DNA of 6,009 nt from SLFT01 sp964493075 (lineage in GTDB: Bacteria; Hydrogenedentota; Hydrogenedentia; Hydrogenedentales; CAITNO01), in contig CAZBNU010000240.1 of assembly GCA_964493075.1 (NCBI GenBank), positions 1-6,009 of the forward strand, read 5' to 3'. A program made the translations under genes and the position numbers. Shown here one piece after another: positions 5,704-6,009 of this stretch. The notes beneath the pieces were generated by a model. The model had not been told where the DNA came from, made no database searches, and saw only the letters and a list, made by a program, of their open reading frames with translations. Position 1 is the first letter of the stretch, and the number at the start of each line of letters is the position of its first letter.

Positions 5704-6009
5704 TCACACTGCAATTCCCTCTTCCCGAATTGACTGAGCCAGCAGCGATTCATGTTCAGGGCCATTTTCCCATGTGTCAAACGAAACCACAACCGGTACG
5801 ATTACAATACCGGCATCAAAGCCTGCCTCCCAGGCGCAATCCAATACAATATCCCTGTATGCCGGCGTAACGGGCGCGTCCAGTGCTACCAAGACATCCA
5901 TATCCGAATCATCTGTATTGTCTTCCCGTGCCCGGGAACCAAACAGAATCAACTCGTGCAACGGTACTTGGTCCACAAGTAACGCTTTCAATCGCGCCAA
6001 TATGTTTTC
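5704..6009 (-). CDS. MNT-type nucleotidyltransferase (MntA-like antitoxin), N-terminus outside the window
   Basis: This is a small minimal nucleotidyltransferase of the pol-beta superfamily. The frame is open to the window edge (about 101 codons seen), and the true start lies beyond 6009; the TTG at 6000 is an internal codon. The visible part reads ...LHELILFGSRAREDNTDDSDMDVLVAL, giving GS-x10-D-x-D, exactly the spacing described for MntA antitoxins that modify their HEPN partner by AMPylation. The two Asp of DMD would bind the metal. The C-terminus SLLAQSIREEGIAV is typical of the family. The TGA stop overlaps the GTG start of the HEPN gene by four bases, so the two are translationally coupled. 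In known modules MNT neutralises the HEPN RNase; that role here is inferred from family and context. Confidence 0.88.
   Translation of the reverse strand, partial: ENILARLKALLVDQVPLHELILFGSRAREDNTDDSDMDVLVALDAPVTPAYRDIVLDCAWEAGFDAGIVIVPVVVSFDTWENGPEHESLLAQSIREEGIAV

Larger units (their letters stand above)
5308..5707 (-). pseudogene. HEPN-domain protein (UPF0332-like), frameshifted in an A6 run
   Basis: HEPN proteins are small all-helical proteins, many of them RNases that act as toxins beside MNT nucleotidyltransferases. The gene starts at GTG 5707-5705, overlapping the MNT stop by GTGA. Its first codons read MSDHDKQTLIAWRLEQAK. After a run of six A (5656-5651) the frame is lost and reaches TAA at 5593 after 38 residues. 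Removing one A restores the expected continuation NALEEARLLQSVGK and gives a 132-residue protein, a normal length. In the restored product, RSYYAMFYAVLALL (40-53) is the signature second helix, RKHSGAIALF (61-70) and KLRQISDY (93-100) are typical, and R95-x5-H101 fits the R-x4-6-H RNase motif. The visible in-frame piece alone (from TTG 5631) lacks the first helix. It ends with TAG. The cause may be mutation, sequence error or, less likely, slippage. Confidence 0.75.

Overview
The window is about 6 kb of bacterial chromosome. It holds two housekeeping genes, secA on the minus strand and a serine hydroxymethyltransferase gene (glyA) on the plus strand, divergent from each other. A small cluster of toxin-antitoxin type genes follows on the minus strand. 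The SHMT is of the longer type best known from Chlamydia, with an insert of about 35-40 residues before the conserved GGHLTHG motif. Its intergenic DNA carries degenerate ATYGNN hexamer tracts and small palindromes. I infer a member of the PVC superphylum (chlamydia, verrucomicrobia, lentisphaera or kiritimatiella lineages). This is an inference, not a firm placement.

Layout. 1-246 (minus) is the N-terminal part of a membrane-anchored protein whose start overlaps the end of secA. 222-2942 (minus) is a complete SecA ATPase with its C-terminal zinc motif. 2943-3337 is a divergent intergenic region with several short repeats and weak promoter candidates. 3338-4852 (plus) is a full-length SHMT reading frame interrupted by one in-frame TAG at codon 130. 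4853-4937 is a convergent spacer made largely of a six-unit degenerate hexamer repeat. 4938-5201 (minus) is a ribbon-helix-helix antitoxin of the BrnA/CopG-antitoxin type with no recognisable toxin next to it. 5308-5707 (minus) is a HEPN gene broken by one extra base in a run of six A. 5704-6009 (minus, continuing off the window) is a MNT-type nucleotidyltransferase that overlaps the HEPN start by GTGA.

How the genes relate. secA and the downstream membrane gene are probably co-transcribed. MNT and HEPN form a classic two-gene module (type VII-like toxin-antitoxin), in which the nucleotidyltransferase would neutralise the HEPN RNase. The HEPN frame is restored perfectly by removing one A, and it then has both its start and the expected N-terminal helix.

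The most notable observation is that two otherwise well-preserved genes in one 6-kb stretch each carry a single null lesion: a stop in glyA and a frameshift in HEPN. For glyA the choices are a real nonsense mutation, suppression of UAG, or a sequence error. TAG ends secA normally in this same window, which argues against wholesale reassignment of TAG.
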